Assembly (NCBI GenBank): GCA_947646735.1
Contig: CANTFK010000983.1
Span: forward strand, 868,001-932,000
Origin: Peronospora farinosa
Lineage: Eukaryota > Oomycota > Peronosporomycetes > Peronosporales > Peronosporaceae
Direction of reading: 5' to 3'
Length of the DNA stretch: 64,000 nt
Part shown: piece after piece, positions 1 to 12,090 of the stretch
Layout: each line of letters opens with the position of its first letter
Position numbering within the stretch: the first letter of the stretch is position 1
Notes under the pieces: generated by a model
Seen by the model: the letters and a program-made list of their open reading frames with translations, nothing else
The model's database searches: none
What the model was told of the DNA's origin: nothing
Position numbers and translations under genes: made by a program

Positions 1-95
1 CATAATGGAGAGTCAGACTCAGGTGAGTGTGAGCTTAAAGCTCCACCGAGTACACCTGTGGCCTCACTAGCCCGCCGTCGCGAGGGCGTGGTGGC

Positions 96-725
96 TTGCC
101 ACCAATGCCACCTCCATCTGAGTGGATGAACTCGGATGGGTCTAGCGCAGCGATTTTGCAGCGTGACACTATAGACGCTTATAAATTTTATAGCGTCTTT
201 CCTTTGTGGAAAAAGCAGGGCAAAGCACTTGGTCGTGCTTTCCCAATTCTAGTCGTGCTGCGTTCTGACGAAACAGCCGACGACTATGAAGCTGAACTTC
301 GGCGCCGTGTTACCTTGCATGAAGATGCAACTAAACAGCGGTCGCAGCGAATCATCTTCGCCATGAAGCGTGCGCATGAATTAATGGGTGGTAAGCGACC
401 CCCAATTGATTCTCGCCACGCTTCTTCTGCTAGTTCTTCCGGACCTAGCAAAAAGAAGACAGCTGGTGCTGCTTCACATAAGCAGCCACCAGCCCAGGCA
501 CGTCAACGCGCAAAGCGTCCACAGGCTCCCACGAATCAAAGCTCGTTGGGTAACCCTTCCACTGGACAAGGATTTGGAGCTTTCGCTTCACAAACCGGTG
601 GGCCAACAGCCTTCCAACAAGGAAGCGCGTGTTCCCTTCTGCGTCTACCAACACAGGTGGCGCCCGATAGGAGTGGCGATCCTACTCGCGGCTGCCTACC
701 CTGCTGCTGTTCAGTCGCAGGCTGA
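96..725 (+). CDS. Antisense ORF at the 3' end of Gypsy-1
   Basis: An open frame of 209 codons on the strand opposite to Gypsy-1 pol. The first 110 codons encode a charged, probably helical protein (WKKQGKALGRAF, DYEAELRRRVTLHEDATKQR). A Ser/Lys/Gln-rich tail follows and overlaps the chromodomain on the other strand. A second plus-strand frame ending at 861 contributes a heptad-like coiled coil (LKRQVTDLESQVSRLTSDLR, about 725-861), so a frameshift near 630-680 may separate two parts of one protein. No family was recognised. The other Gypsy elements in the window have comparable antisense ORFs. Confidence 0.4.
   Translation: MPPMPPPSEWMNSDGSSAAILQRDTIDAYKFYSVFPLWKKQGKALGRAFPILVVLRSDETADDYEAELRRRVTLHEDATKQRSQRIIFAMKRAHELMGGKRPPIDSRHASSASSSGPSKKKTAGAASHKQPPAQARQRAKRPQAPTNQSSLGNPSTGQGFGAFASQTGGPTAFQQGSACSLLRLPTQVAPDRSGDPTRGCLPCCCSVAG
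445..654 (-). pseudogene. Gypsy-1 chromodomain
   Basis: A 69-codon frame with a chromodomain: FLVGRLLAHR, ILVQWKGYPTSFDSWEP, then DALRVDVPGLVAAYVKQH. In chromoviruses this domain at the integrase C-terminus directs insertion to chromatin. It is out of frame with the integrase ORF upstream. Confidence 0.8.
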
Positions 726-861
726 GTCCGCTGCGCTGAAGAGGCAGGTGACAGATCTCGAGAGTCAAGTCTCGCGACTGACCTCGGATCTGCGCGATGT
801 GAGGGCGAGGGACCGTCAGGGGTATGACCGCCTGAAGACCCGTTTGGACATTTTAGAGTGA

Positions 862-2460
862 CTGGTGATGAGAGACCCGCGTCAAGCGCGGAGTCCTCCT
901 CTATCGCCGAGTCCTCTATCTCCTCGTTCGTATACGGGGAGCCTCTCGGCTTCCTCGTCGCCTGATCGGTCGCGACGCTCGACTCACAGTCGGCGTCACC
1001 ATCGGTCTCGTTAGACCGATGCGGATATGTGATCTCTTCTGGATCAACATACCGTTTCAGACGACCCACGTAAAATACGGGGTGCGTCTTCATATAAGGT
1101 GGGAGAGTGAGCCTATAATTTAGGTCTCCAACTTCTTCAACCACTGTAAAGGGCCCAATGAATCGGGGCAATAGCTTAGTAGTACCACCAGGTAGTACAG
1201 AGATTGCATGTTTAGGTAGGGTAGCAGTACTTAATAGCACTTTGTCCCCCACACTAAAGTGTTCATTGTTTTTGCGACCATGCTGGTCTGCATATTGTTT
1301 TTGCTTGCCCTGTGCGCTTGCCATCGCGTCACGGACTTTACGTGTGATGACTAATCGCTCATTCACAAAGCGCTGAGCTTCGCTCACGCTTGTAGCATCC
1401 AGCTCGCCGATGACGCCTCCAAGAGGTCGTTCATGGGTCGACGCTGTTGACAACACTATAGTGTCATCATCAAGGAGCACTGGCATTTCTTGCCGTGCCT
1501 CCTTGTGACACCTATAGGTGACGTGACCACTGCTAAATTAGCAGTGTCACTAGGGCAACCTTGGCCCTTTTTGGCATTCCCACCGAGCGAAGTAAGATAC
1601 CCTCCCCCACTAAGACTCGGGCTGCGTACAAACGAGACTGGCGTTCGAGGATGACGCAGTCCGTTAATGTAAAACGGTGTTTCACCCGTACTGGCGTGAG
1701 CACTGTTATTAATAGCGAGCTCCACGAATGGCAATTGCTTGCTCCATTCTTGGGAGTCGCTATTGTAAGCAACACATCCGCCACGACTCTCTGTTTGGCC
1801 ATCGGTCTGGGGATGATCAGCGGTGGACATGTGGAGCTTGCTACCCAGCAGCTCAAACACATGTCGCCAAAACCCCGACGTAAAACGCGGATCCCGGTCC
1901 GATACTATGGACTCGGGCATCCCGTGTGGTCGATACACGTGATCCAGAAACAAGAGGGCAGCCTCTTTTCCTGAGATCTTGGTGCTACATGGTGCCAAAT
2001 GCACCATCTTGCTCAGTCTGTCTACAAAGACGACGAGCCCCGTCCTGCCTTTATGTTCAGGCGGTAAGCCAAACATGAAGTCCAAACTGATAGACTTCCA
2101 ACATTCAGTTGGAATCGGCAGTGGCTTCAGTGGCGCACTGTTCGAAGGTGCAGGCTTTATACGCTGACACTCTTCGCAAGAGCGAATATAGTTGGCCACC
2201 CACCAATATAGGTGGGGCCACCAAAATTCCTCTGACACTCGTAAGAATGTCTTTTCACGGCCCAGATGCCCACTAGATGGCGCATCATGGCACTCGTGAA
2301 GTATCATCAGCTTGAGATTTGTGTCATGAGGGACATAGATCCTCAAGGGATCACAAGGTGACAGTTGATGCCATAACAGGCCATCACTGTAACTAAAGCG
2401 ATTTAGTTTCGCTTTGAGGTGCGACGGAAGGGTAACCTTTCGTCCACCAAAATGATCCAA
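862..2460 (-). pseudogene. Gypsy-1 integrase
   Basis: The zinc-binding N-terminus (GHLGREKTF ... CEECQRIKPAP) and DDE core (SLDFMFGLP, SDRDPRF, DGQTE) lie in 2460-1456. A frameshift near 1800 moves the frame. The C-terminal part (FIGPFTVVEEVGDLNYRL, HPVFYVGRLKRY) lies in 1486-862. Nothing past about 900 in this frame looks conserved; the chromodomain is in another frame at 654-445. Confidence 0.88.
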
Positions 2461-2490
2461 CAGCAGGCGACAATGTTCGTCCTGACTGTA

Positions 2491-3806
2491 TCACTCCTTG
2501 ATATCGGAGGCCATTAAGCTCGTCACATGGTAGGCCTTCATGGCTGCCAATGTTGACGACTCAACTTGTGCTTTCGCACGAGACACACTTTCCTGGTGTC
2601 TTGCCTCGAAGTCTGGTCTGCGCGATAACGCGTCAGCCAAGACATTCGACTTCCCCGGCTTATATTCAGCTTTGAAATTAAATTCAGAGAAGAATGTTAG
2701 CCATCTTGCCATTCTCGGCGAGAGATGTAATGTATTTATAGCGGTCCGCAGTGATGCGTGATCCGTATAAACCACAAAAGATTCGGTGCCCAAGAGGTGC
2801 ACCCGAAACTTTACAAGGGCATACTTAATTGAAAGTAGCTCCTTGTCATGCACAGGGTAATTCAGCTCGGCAGCTTTTAAAAGCCGAGACTGATAAGAAA
2901 TGACACGGTCAACGCCGTTGTCATCCTTCTGCATGAGTGCGCTGCCGATTGCAAAATTGCTTGCATCGCAGACGACGCTAAGGGCTTACCCGCGTCTGGC
3001 AATGCCAAGACCGGTGCCTCTACAAGAGATTGCTTCACTGAAGTGAACGCATCCTCTTGCTCCTTTGACCAAGTCCATTCTGTATCCTTTTTCAAAAGGT
3101 CATAAAATGGCTTAGTCCGCTCCGCATAATTCTTGCTGTACTTATGCAAGTAATTAGAGAGCCCAAGGAATTGGCGCAGACCCTTCACATTATGTGGGAA
3201 TGGCCATTCCTTTACAGCCTTTACCTTTTGCTGGGTCTGCTCGTACACCATGTGCACCTACGATGCAGTCCAGTACAGGTATCTCGGGGACCTCTATTAC
3301 GCACTTTTGCAAGCTAACGTACCATTTGGCGTCACTAAGAGTCTGCAACACAGCGTCTAAATGACGCTTGTGCGACTCTATCGCGCTCAGAACGTCCTCC
3401 GCCCTACTATGCACGAAAACATCGTCAAAGTAATGGGGCGCGTAGGCACGGTGCTGACGCATCACGTGAGCCACCACTCGGTTGAATGCATCACAAGCCA
3501 CTCCCACAGCATACCGCTTGGGGTGCTTACTTCCGTTTTGGATACATCGGTGTCTCTCATGCGAACCTGATAGTAGCCATCCTTCAGATCCAACGCGGAA
3601 AAGATAGTTGACTTTCCCATGGAATTCAACAAGACATCTTTCCGCGGGATCGGCGTTTGAGCCGAAATGGTGGCCGTGTTCAGCTTATTATAGTCATGAA
3701 CCACGCGCCATCCACCTGTTGCTTTACGCACAGAAGGTCGGGCTGCAGTGAGGCGACTTGCTCTAACGTACATGTTCCGCCTTAGCTCGCTTGTCGAAGA
3801 ACTCAT
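2491..3806 (-). pseudogene. Gypsy-1 reverse transcriptase and RNase H, fragmented
   Basis: RT is recognised from PRKDVLLNSMGKSTIFSALD and GYYQVR in 3806-3462 and from the catalytic YFDD (HYFDDVFVHSRAE) in 3507-3190. RNase H follows in 3257-2877 and 2934-2491 (YTDHASLRTAI, KPGKSNVLADALSRRPD). Four overlapping frames are needed to cover the domains, so at least three frameshifts are present. Sequence and order are those of chromovirus-like Gypsy elements. Confidence 0.88.
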
Positions 3807-3898
3807 CGATATAATCGACTTGTTCCTTCGGCAACGGCCATTGCCTGGTCACACAATACTTGGTGCCAGGCTCCAGGTAAATCTCGTGCCTGATGCCC

Positions 3899-5131
3899 CT
3901 ATCGGTCGGTAACGGCTTTCTGCTGGAAACACATCACGAGAACATCATAGAACGGGCTGTCCTTCAAGGCATACCAGCCTTGAGTAGCGAACCGTTTCTT
4001 TTTGTCGGTCTCCAAGACGCTTTCGTACATTGTGGATGAAGAGCAACAGTCCACCACGTTCTCTTCTGGAACTGGTGCGACTATCTCGTGGATCTTTCCT
4101 TCCTTTATTTTGGACAGGAACAGATCCCACGTCATCTCCGAGTGATATACTATCTCCTCGGCAGATGCCAAGACAAGTTGGAGCACCTCAACTGAGGATG
4201 CCTCCGGCATTTTGTCTTCAACGACCTCGAACAACTCGTTCGTAGGTACGTCCTCTTGGACCGAGACTGATCCAAGGTTCACTCGTTTCGATGTGCCCTT
4301 GATCGTCTTAATACGTCTGGTGCTCGTTCTTCGAGTCACCACGACCTTTGACCTGGAAGAAGGTGTCGTTGCTATTTCAGCTAACGCACTCCTTCCAACC
4401 GCACCAGGCTCTTGGCTCTGTGCCGGTTCTTGTGGCGCTTGACTTCCTGTGAGACCACCATCAACTGCCACAGGCTCTCGTCTCTGTGCAGGACTATTGG
4501 ACGCATGACTACCTGTCCTCGCCTCATTCACTACACCAGTCTTTTCCACCTGGGTAGGAATATGTGTCACCTGGCTTTCTGCCAGGGCACTTCCAACTAC
4601 ACCACTCCTTTCGAGCTGGGTAGTTCCTGGTGTCGATTGACATACCGTTATCGCACCCTCGACTGTGTGGGACACAGCATCAGCCACATAAGCCTCTCGC
4701 AAGAGCACATCCTTTCCGGTGTCTTGCGTAGAGCTAGCGACTTTGCGTGTACACCAGTCTATCCATGGTTGGTGTTTAGCCAACCAAGGCATGCCTAGGA
4801 TGAGGTCATACGGACTCTCCATACCTAGCACTGTGAACTTCTCTTTACAAGAGAAGTCACTGAAACTGAAGGCGAGTTCAACTTGAACTCCCTCCGATTT
4901 AACGAGCGCGCCGTTCGCTAAACGAATGATCGCCTCTTCTCGCTTGCCATCCTGGCAAAGCGACTCATAACTCGCCGGTCTCTTTTTCAGAGCAGCGAGT
5001 TTCACAAAGTTTTGTGATGCAACCGAATCCACGAGAAGGGTCATTACTTGGTCATAGCCTCGTACTCGAGCGCTATAGACCAAACGGGTTGAGTTCCGAC
5101 CTTTCGGAACCTCAGGGACTATGCTACCCAT
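3899..5131 (-). pseudogene. Gypsy-1 retropepsin and protease-RT linker
   Basis: The N-terminal part carries a retroviral-type aspartic protease: LLVDSVASQNFV is the active-site loop and DLILGMPWLAKHQPWIDW is the C-terminal family signature. The usual D-S/T-G-A triad reads D-S-V-A, so the catalytic glycine is replaced by valine (codon GTT near 5025). A long low-complexity linker rich in SQxPAQ-type repeats follows, then the segment leading into reverse transcriptase. The homologous stretch in the 55-57 kb copy is also inactive (E for D, and a stop in the loop). Confidence 0.85.
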
Positions 5132-5192
5132 TTGTTCGATCCTCTGAACTTAGAGGTAGCATCAGAGTCCACGACAGTAGGGCATCCCGCCC

Positions 5193-6291
5193 CTACTGCG
5201 CTCCCGCATTTCCCGACCCATCTTGGGCAGGTGCTGAACCCGTGCGTCGAGCACGCTGGTTCTTCGCACCTCTCTTCGGGTTGGGAGACTTTTTTCTGGC
5301 TGCCTTAGCACCAGCAGCTACTTTGGCATAGCAGCGAGCCATCATATGGCCTCGCTTGCCGCACTTGTAGCAGACCACATCTGCATTGCCTAACTCCATA
5401 GGAGTGGCATCAGACTTCTCGGACGACAGCCTGTAATAGGCTGTCGCCGAGGCGCTGTTGTAGGATTGCTCCTCAACTAAGTCAATGTCAATTGCCTCTT
5501 CCATCGTCGCTAGCACCTTTCTGCAAAAGGGCCTGACGCGATGGGCCGTGCCTAAGTCCATTCATGAACGTGGCCACCTTGATACGTTCTGGTATCGGTT
5601 CCTCATTAGTGGACGCCGACAGCGAACGCATCTCCTGCACAAATTTTTGCAGAGAGCGTTTCGCCTGTCGTGCTCCAAAGAAGCGCGCCATAAGCAACAC
5701 TTCATTGTTAGGCGGCTGATACCTGGCACGAATCTTTGCCTTAAAGATCGCCCATGATGGAAACGCATCATCATTTGCCATCATCGCAGAGTATGCCCAC
5801 TCTGACGCTTTGCCACGCAAGTTGGACATGGCATACGACACCATTCTGGTGTCGTCTTCGATGAGCTGCGCCACTCCACATTGCTCAACTGCTAATAGCC
5901 AGTGAACAATCGTGTGAGGGCTAGTTCCATCGAACTTCGGAGAGTCCATCCGAATGGGCCTCGGTTGAGCAGGTCGGGCAGAGAGCGTCTCAACAGTTCT
6001 GTTGAGCGCCTCATTACGTGCCTGCTCAAGCCTAAGCTCATCCTGAGTCTTAGTGATGGACTCAGCGGTGGCTTGGCTGTTTACCTCGGACGCGTTTCTA
6101 CGCTTTCCGAGCACAAACGCCTCAAATTGCTCCAACTGAGCAACATGTTGCTCAGAAGAACAATGCAAGACGTTGACCAGGGCTTGTTCACCAAGTCCCT
6201 GCGCCAAATGCTCTGCCAATTCCCTATGATGTTGGGAGAGGTGAGGGAAGTCACTCCAGTCCATATTAAGGACCATGTCAACCACACGCAC
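5193..6291 (-). pseudogene. Gypsy-1 gag (capsid/nucleocapsid), frameshifted
   Basis: Structural polyprotein of the virus-like particle. The first frame (6291-5488) carries a retrotransposon gag domain, with the helical core around ASEWAYSAMMANDDAFPSW and YQPPNNEV. The second frame (5561-5193) carries a CCHC zinc knuckle, CYKCGKRGHMMARC, near 5370-5330, followed by a lysine/arginine-rich tail. The two frames overlap near 5490-5560, so a frameshift separates capsid from nucleocapsid. Programmed shifting cannot be excluded, but pol carries further lesions, so decay is simpler. Confidence 0.85.
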
Positions 6292-6311
6292 GCTCAGAGA
6301 GACGGGTCGTG

Positions 6312-6333
6312 GGAAGGACTACTAGTGCTACCA
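6312..6333 (-). other. Gypsy-1 primer binding site
   Basis: Two bases inside the 5' LTR the minus strand reads TGGTAGCACTAGTAGTCC and then TTCC, the complement of a tRNA 3' end (CCA). The other Gypsy elements here (41047, 49608, 57763) share TGGTAGCA and the same two-base spacer, so they probably use the same primer tRNA; which tRNA was not determined. Confidence 0.75.
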
Positions 6334-6335
6334 AG

Positions 6336-6933
6336 TGTAGACGGGCACTTCTACGAAGTTGCCTCGTACTACGAGCACACACCTTATGCACAAGCGAGGA
6401 AGCGGTTATACCGTCTTACCTTCGCGTGCGAGGGTGGTTATGCGGTTGGTCGACTGCTTAAGCAGTCGTACCACCAGTTGCCTCTCGCTTAAGCGAGAGT
6501 GCAACGAACTTCTTAACACGAAAGCACCGACGTCACGCAGAAGCTTTTCAACTTCTCGTGCGTGGTGCGTATGTTTAAGTAAATTCAAGACTGAGCTATA
6601 TTTAATTAATTATAACTAAATATATATTTAACTACAGATTGGCTATATATGTATATAGATCGGATACGCGACTCTTTTGAAGCGTATCCTGTCGCATGAA
6701 TTTAAATCTAGATTTAAACTTGCGACTGACGTCCTTCTGAGACGTCGCGATGCCTAGCTTCAACTAGCGTCATCCCTTCTCATGTGAATCCATAAATGGA
6801 TATCACATTCACGAGGGTGGATCACGTTTGTGTATCGCACCCAAGTGACAGGTCAAAAGTAATCATGGATACTTTTAGACCAAACATTAAGTATATTACT
6901 TAATGTTTACGTGTAACTAGATGCCCTGTTACA
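6336..6933 (-). repeat. 5' LTR of Gypsy-1 (598 bp)
   Basis: On the minus strand it begins TGTAACAGGGCATC and ends GTCTACA, followed after two bases by the primer binding site. A nearly identical 598-bp copy lies in the opposite orientation at 18772-19369 with its own target duplication, which fixes both ends. The LTR has several short palindromes, for example around CTGCTTAAGCAG. Confidence 0.92.
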
Positions 6934-8674
6934 TGACAGGTACTCACCTAATTAGCTGTTTTACATTAACTTGACATATCATACGCGAGATACGGTCGCT
7001 GCGTGGTACCATCATAAGATGGTGGACGGAGCAGATGGACACCATATGCAGCTTGACATGGTCAAGTTGTGGTGCCGTTCAATATGCATGTTGTAGTGGT
7101 GACAAACGGGAGTACTTAGCGCTGAATATATATTTCTTTTACTTCTACCTCTATTGCATCAAGTACTTTCTCCAGCGTATTTGCCATCGCTTACCCCTGT
7201 TGCCCATATTTTTCTTTTCGATGCTCTTTCCTTTTTTGACGCCAAGGATGATGTCGCACAATACAGTACCGATGAGCCGCTCGTGCAAAGACTACTTTGT
7301 GACATAAGATAGTGTCATGCTTTGCAAGCGTCTTTCAATCTTTACAGTATGCTTCTATTTCGCCCCCGAAGCGAGGGCGAGAAGGGGGCATCTCTTTGCA
7401 TGGTAGTCTCAGCTCAAATGGCCGTGAAGCAAAACTGACAAATGTTTTTCTAATTTTACGCGCTCCTGCTCGCCTTTTGTTGTCTACGTGTCCGCCGGCA
7501 TATTTGCCTTTTTTTCGCACTTTTCATAGACGAAACGAGGCGGATGGGATCATCAACAGCCCAAGTGTATATTCATAGTCCTTCGCTCTCCAGCATCAGA
7601 CTTGACGCCGCCACTACATCATAGCCTCCAATCCTGTCGCCAAGGTGCTGTTTTTTGTCGCGCTATGCGCGTTTCCTGCCAGGAGCATAGAAAACGTAGA
7701 ATCAATGCTTTGAGAGCTCAAACTATCCAGGTATGTTGAACGCAGATAACCTTTTCTCGATCAAGCGGCAAGACGTGACACCGAGTGGCCAAAGCAATGG
7801 CGAAGTGATGAGGCTTATGATTAGCCTCCTCACTTCACCATTGATTTGGGTTCCACTTAAGAGAATCGCTACCAGGCTGACCAGTTCAACGCAAGGTATC
7901 GCAAAAGCCTTTTCAAAACGTCAGCTACGATGGTGACGGTTGTGGCGGAGAATTACAGATGTGTTTTGGTATCTCAAGCTCGACAAGATACAAGGCGACT
8001 ATCTCGACCATTTAATATTTCTCTTGTGGCGCAATTTGTCGAGGCAACCGTACACAAGGACCAAGTTACTAGCAAAATATTCGTCACCATGCTTCGTAAG
8101 CTCGAAGATGATGCTACTCTTGCTTCTAGAGGCGCCAACTGACAATCGACAGGATCGGCGGCGTCATCTGCTTGGACCTTAAGGGCCCAATGACGCCGCA
8201 GGATCGCCTCGGCAATCGATATTTGGTCAATTCATAAACTATAAGTCGAACTACTGCAGTGTGTTCCTCGCGCGCCAGAATGACGCGGCGTCGAAGACGT
8301 TTGAAGCGTTTCTCTTCCACTTTTATAAGCTCTTCCTTTGTAAAAGTCAAGTGCTGCGAGGGATGGCGGTGGCGAGTACGCCAACGATGACTTGTTCTGC
8401 AAGCGCACAGATGTCGTGCGCCAAGTTTCGGAAGCGCGCAACCAGGCATCATGTGGCAAGGCAGATAGGATCAACTGGACGGTTGTGCAACCGATCTTTG
8501 TCTAGTCTAGTGATGTGTTTGCGTATCCGTTGACAAAGGCACTACCGTTGGCAAGGATGTTGGGCCTGCGCGTTATGTCCAAGTTCAAGGCCATGCAGGA
8601 TGAAGTCGAGGTGAATTGTGAAATATATTGCTTCTTACAGGCTGTAAAGGCTTTGAGGTTTAAGTGGAAGACCC
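6934..8674 (+). mobile_element. Copia-1 unit A, internally deleted Ty1/Copia element
   Basis: The unit starts TGACAGGTACTCACC, and the same start recurs at 8675 after a polypurine-like stretch (GTTTAAGTGGAAGACCCA), as expected for a 5' and a 3' LTR. Plus-strand integrase remnants begin near 8148 (IGGVICLDLKGP, DRLGNRYLVN). After about 8483 the sequence jumps to the C-terminal end of RNase H (DVFAYPLTKALPLARMLGL), so most of pol is deleted. Gag was not recognised in 7360-8147; the LTR/internal boundary is uncertain. Confidence 0.7.
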
Positions 8675-9100
8675 ATGACAGGTACTCACCTAATTAGCTG
8701 TTTTACATTAACTTGACATATCATACGCGAGATACGGTCGCTGCGTGGTACCATCATAAGATGGTGGACGGAGCAGATGGACACCATATGCAGCTTGACA
8801 TGGTCAAGTTGTGGTGCCGTTCAATATGCATGTTGTAGTGGTGACAAACGGGAGTACTTAGCGCTGAATATATATTTCTTTTACTTCTACCTCTATTGCA
8901 TCAAGTACTTTCTCCAGCGTATTTGCCATCGCTTACCCCTGTTGCCCATATTTTTCTTTTCGATGCTCTTTCCTTTTTTGACGCCAAGGATGATGTCGCA
9001 CAATACAGTACCGATGAGCCGCTCGTGCAAAGACTACTTTGTGACAGAAGATAGTGTCATGCTTTGCAAGCGTCTTTCAATCTTTACAGTATGCTTCTAT

Positions 9101-9498
9101 TGTTGCAAGTAGATGGTAGTTGCACTTGTGCAGAGGTAGTTAGAAGTAAAAGTGAATGTATTAGAATGTTATCTTCGTTCGCTAACACTATAATACAACA
9201 TGCACTGCAACTTCACCATAACATGTTTGCGTCCGTCTTCTACGTCGTCGTCATGTCGCTCAACGGTCATGTCGCCACCTCGTCCCATCACCTGGTCCGA
9301 TCTTACCGTAACGCCTGTCACGACACTTGTCACTGTCGTAGCCTCGTCTCACCATCTGTCACCATCGTAGCCTCGTCTCACCACATGTTAAGATATGTGT
9401 GACTTTGACCAATCAGGTGTCACCGTCACATGTTATACCTGTTGAACCTGTAACATAACAATGACAGACAAGACGTTTCTAAACAGGCATTTCTAACA
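9101..9498 (-). repeat. Copia-2 3' LTR (398 bp)
   Basis: Matches the 5' LTR except for an 11-bp insertion near 9189 and about four base differences. It is flanked on the left by TCTAT at 9096-9100. Confidence 0.92.
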
Positions 9499-9603
9499 CT
9501 CCTCCTCGGTGTCAGCCTGAGTGGTCTTTAACCCGAACATTGCACGTAGCTCTTCCATTCTTGGCGCCGGCAATGACTTCGTCAAGATATCGGCCATCAT
9601 GTC

Positions 9604-10791
9604 TTAAGACTTTACAAATCTTGGAGCCACGATCCCATCTTTCGCGTAGTTGCAGATGAACTTGAACCTGATGTCCACGTGCTTGGCGCTTGACGTGCTC
9701 TTCTCCGACTCTATCTGCTTAATAGCCGCTTGGTTGTCCATCCACATTGGCATCGGCTTGATCACGTTCAACTTCAATTCGTTGAACAGTGCCTTCATTC
9801 CCAGTAGTTTGCGTCCGGCTTGAGACGCTGCGATGAAATCTGCCTCCATGGTACTCAGCGATACTCCAGACTGCTTCTTGCACGACCAAAAAACAACGGA
9901 GCCATCCATGGTCAGGACACAACCAGACACAGACTTACGGTCCGACTTGTCTGCCGCAAAATCCGCGTCGCTCCAGCTCTCGATACGCATGTCCTTGGAT
10001 GTCGATCCATTTCCCCCCAGATGTAGCTTCAGATCCTTCGACATCTTCAAGTAGCGCATGATCCTTTTGGCAGTCTTCCAATCCTTGGTCGTCGGCTTGT
10101 GTGTTTGTCTTGTTGCCTTGTGCACTGCAAAGCAAATATCCGGTCGCGTGTACCTTGCGATCCACAGTAGACTTCCCACCATCGACTGAAAAGACTTCAC
10201 GCTTGGGTCGTTCTTTGCACTCCTTTTTTGCAGAAAGTCTTGAGCATCCTCATCCTCGAGATTGCATTCGTCGCCTATCGGAGTCCTCACTCCGTTCACC
10301 GAGTACAGTCCGAACTCCTTCAACATCAACTAGATCGTCACTTGTTGGTCCAGAATGTACCCCTTGGACTCGTCCAGCTTGATGCGAAGTCCTAAAAACT
10401 TGTTTACCGCGCCCAGATCCTTGATTGACAAACCCGCCATGTCCTTGAAGAAGTTTTCCACTGCGCTTGGATCAGTTCCTGTGACGAGAAAATCATCGAC
10501 GTAGACTCCGACCACTGTGCATGTATCGCCTACGTACTTGAAATACAAACACATGTCTGTCGTACATTGTCGGAACCCGCTCTGTTGCAACTTGGAATCT
10601 AGTAGTTTGCTCCAGAGTCTTCCAGCCTGCTTGAGTCCATATAGTGACTTCTTCAAAAGCAGTGCTAAGTCGTTCGTCGACCTTTTTCCCAGACCCTTGA
10701 TCTTTTCTTCGTCTATGGTCATACCTTTTGGCACCTTCATGTATATGTCCAAATGCTCCTCCTTTTCTGCCTTGACGTATGCATTCGGCAC
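9604..10791 (-). pseudogene. Copia-2 reverse transcriptase and RNase H
   Basis: RT residues SLYGLKQAGRLWSKLLDSKL and the catalytic YVDDFLVTG lie in 10791-10330. A TAG at 10332-10330 interrupts the same frame, which continues as RNase H to 9604 (SWSDADFAADKSDRKSVSG, VSLSTMEADFIAASQAGRK, HVDIRFKFIC). Two in-frame nonsense codons in pol make the element non-autonomous. Confidence 0.9.
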
Positions 10792-10815
10792 ATCACCATG
10801 TTGAGCTGGTACCTT

Positions 10816-12090
10816 CTAACGTCTTGATAGCTTTAAGATCATCTTCACCGTGCTCAAGTCCATCACCGCTGCAAAGGTGAGGTTGTAGTCTACTCCAAAG
10901 ACTTGTTCGTTTCCACAGACGACCAAACGAGCCTTGTACCGCTCTATGTCCCCGTTCGCATCCGTTTTGGTCTTATAAACCCACTTGTTGTGGAGAACGT
11001 GCGCATCCTTGGGTGGTGCAACGATCGTCCAGACATCGTTCGCCTTTAACGCGTCCAGTTCTTCGGTCATGGCGATCTTCCACTCTTGATGTTGCTTGCT
11101 CTTGACCGCTTCTCCATAGTGCTTGGGGTCTTGCATTATAATTACATTTACCACATCTTGTTTTTCAGCAGGACCTTTATTCGAAGGCTCTTCAACCTGT
11201 TGCTTGCTGGTTGACCTTGTACCATGTCGCTCTCTCGTCCATCCGGATTTTCGACCCTTGAGTCCTTTCGTGACCCGTTTTTTGACGCTTGATTGCACTT
11301 GAACATCCGGTTGATCATCATTGGGTGACTCCTCCTGATGGTCGACTCTCTTCAAGTGGGACTTGACTTGTTCATTTTGCTCATCCGACAGTGTTTCAAT
11401 GTTTTGCACATGTTGTGTTACCACAACCACCTTGTCCTTGGGGATGTACACTTTGTAACCCTTCGTCTCGCCACTTTTGCCAATTATTATGCCTGCCTTC
11501 CCACGCTCTCCAAGTGACTTGTTTTTTGTATGGACATGAACCGTGCATGCAGAACCGAACACCACGATGTCATTCAGCATAGGCACTTTCTTCGTCAAAA
11601 ATTCCATTGGGGATACACCACCAGGATTCGACTTGGTTCGGCTCCGGTTGAGTATGTAAGTCGCGTACTCAGCAGCATCACCCCAGAAAGAAAGGGGTAG
11701 GTTCGAGGCGAACACCATGCTTCTTACCATATTCATAATAGTACGATGCATCCGTTCAGCCTTACCATTACTGGCTTGGTTTCTGGCTTCGCTCACTTGA
11801 CGTGATACGCCAGTCCCTTTGCAAAACACATCCAATGTCTTGTATTCGCCACCTCCGTCCGTGCGTAGCAGGTGGATCTTGCAATAGAATTCTCGTTCGA
11901 AACTCACAAGGAACTGCTTGAACTTGAATGCAGCAATATCTTTAGACTTGGCCAGAAATACACGGCAATAATTTGATCGGTGGTCAATAAAATTGACTAG
12001 GTAACGATTTCCCAGTCGGTCTCGTGGGGTTATCGGTCCCTTGAGATCAGAGCATATCACTCCACCTATCACGTCGATAGGTGAGTTCAT
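10816..12090 (-). pseudogene. Copia-2 integrase and start of reverse transcriptase
   Basis: The DDE integrase core is complete: D in GGVICSDLKGP, D in LLRTDGGGEY and E in SNGKAERMHRT. The linker and first RT segment follow (KWVYKTKTDANGDIERYKAR, LVVCGNEQVFGVDYNLTFAA). The frame ends at TAG 10818-10816, where related elements have tryptophan before VPAQHGDVPNAYVKA. The frame continues unchanged beyond that stop. Confidence 0.9.

Larger units (their letters stand above)
1..6933 (-). mobile_element. Gypsy-1, chromodomain-type Ty3/Gypsy retrotransposon (3' end outside window)
   Basis: Read on the minus strand the order is LTR (6933-6336), primer binding site, gag with a CCHC knuckle, aspartic protease, reverse transcriptase, RNase H, integrase and chromodomain. 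The 3' LTR would lie left of base 1. Pol is spread over several frames, so this copy is dead. It abuts base 6934, the first base of the Copia-1 repeat, and TGACA (6934-6938) is the candidate target duplication, whose partner is out of view. A diverged partial relative lies at 55050-57960 and a solo LTR of the same family at 18772-19369. Confidence 0.93.
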
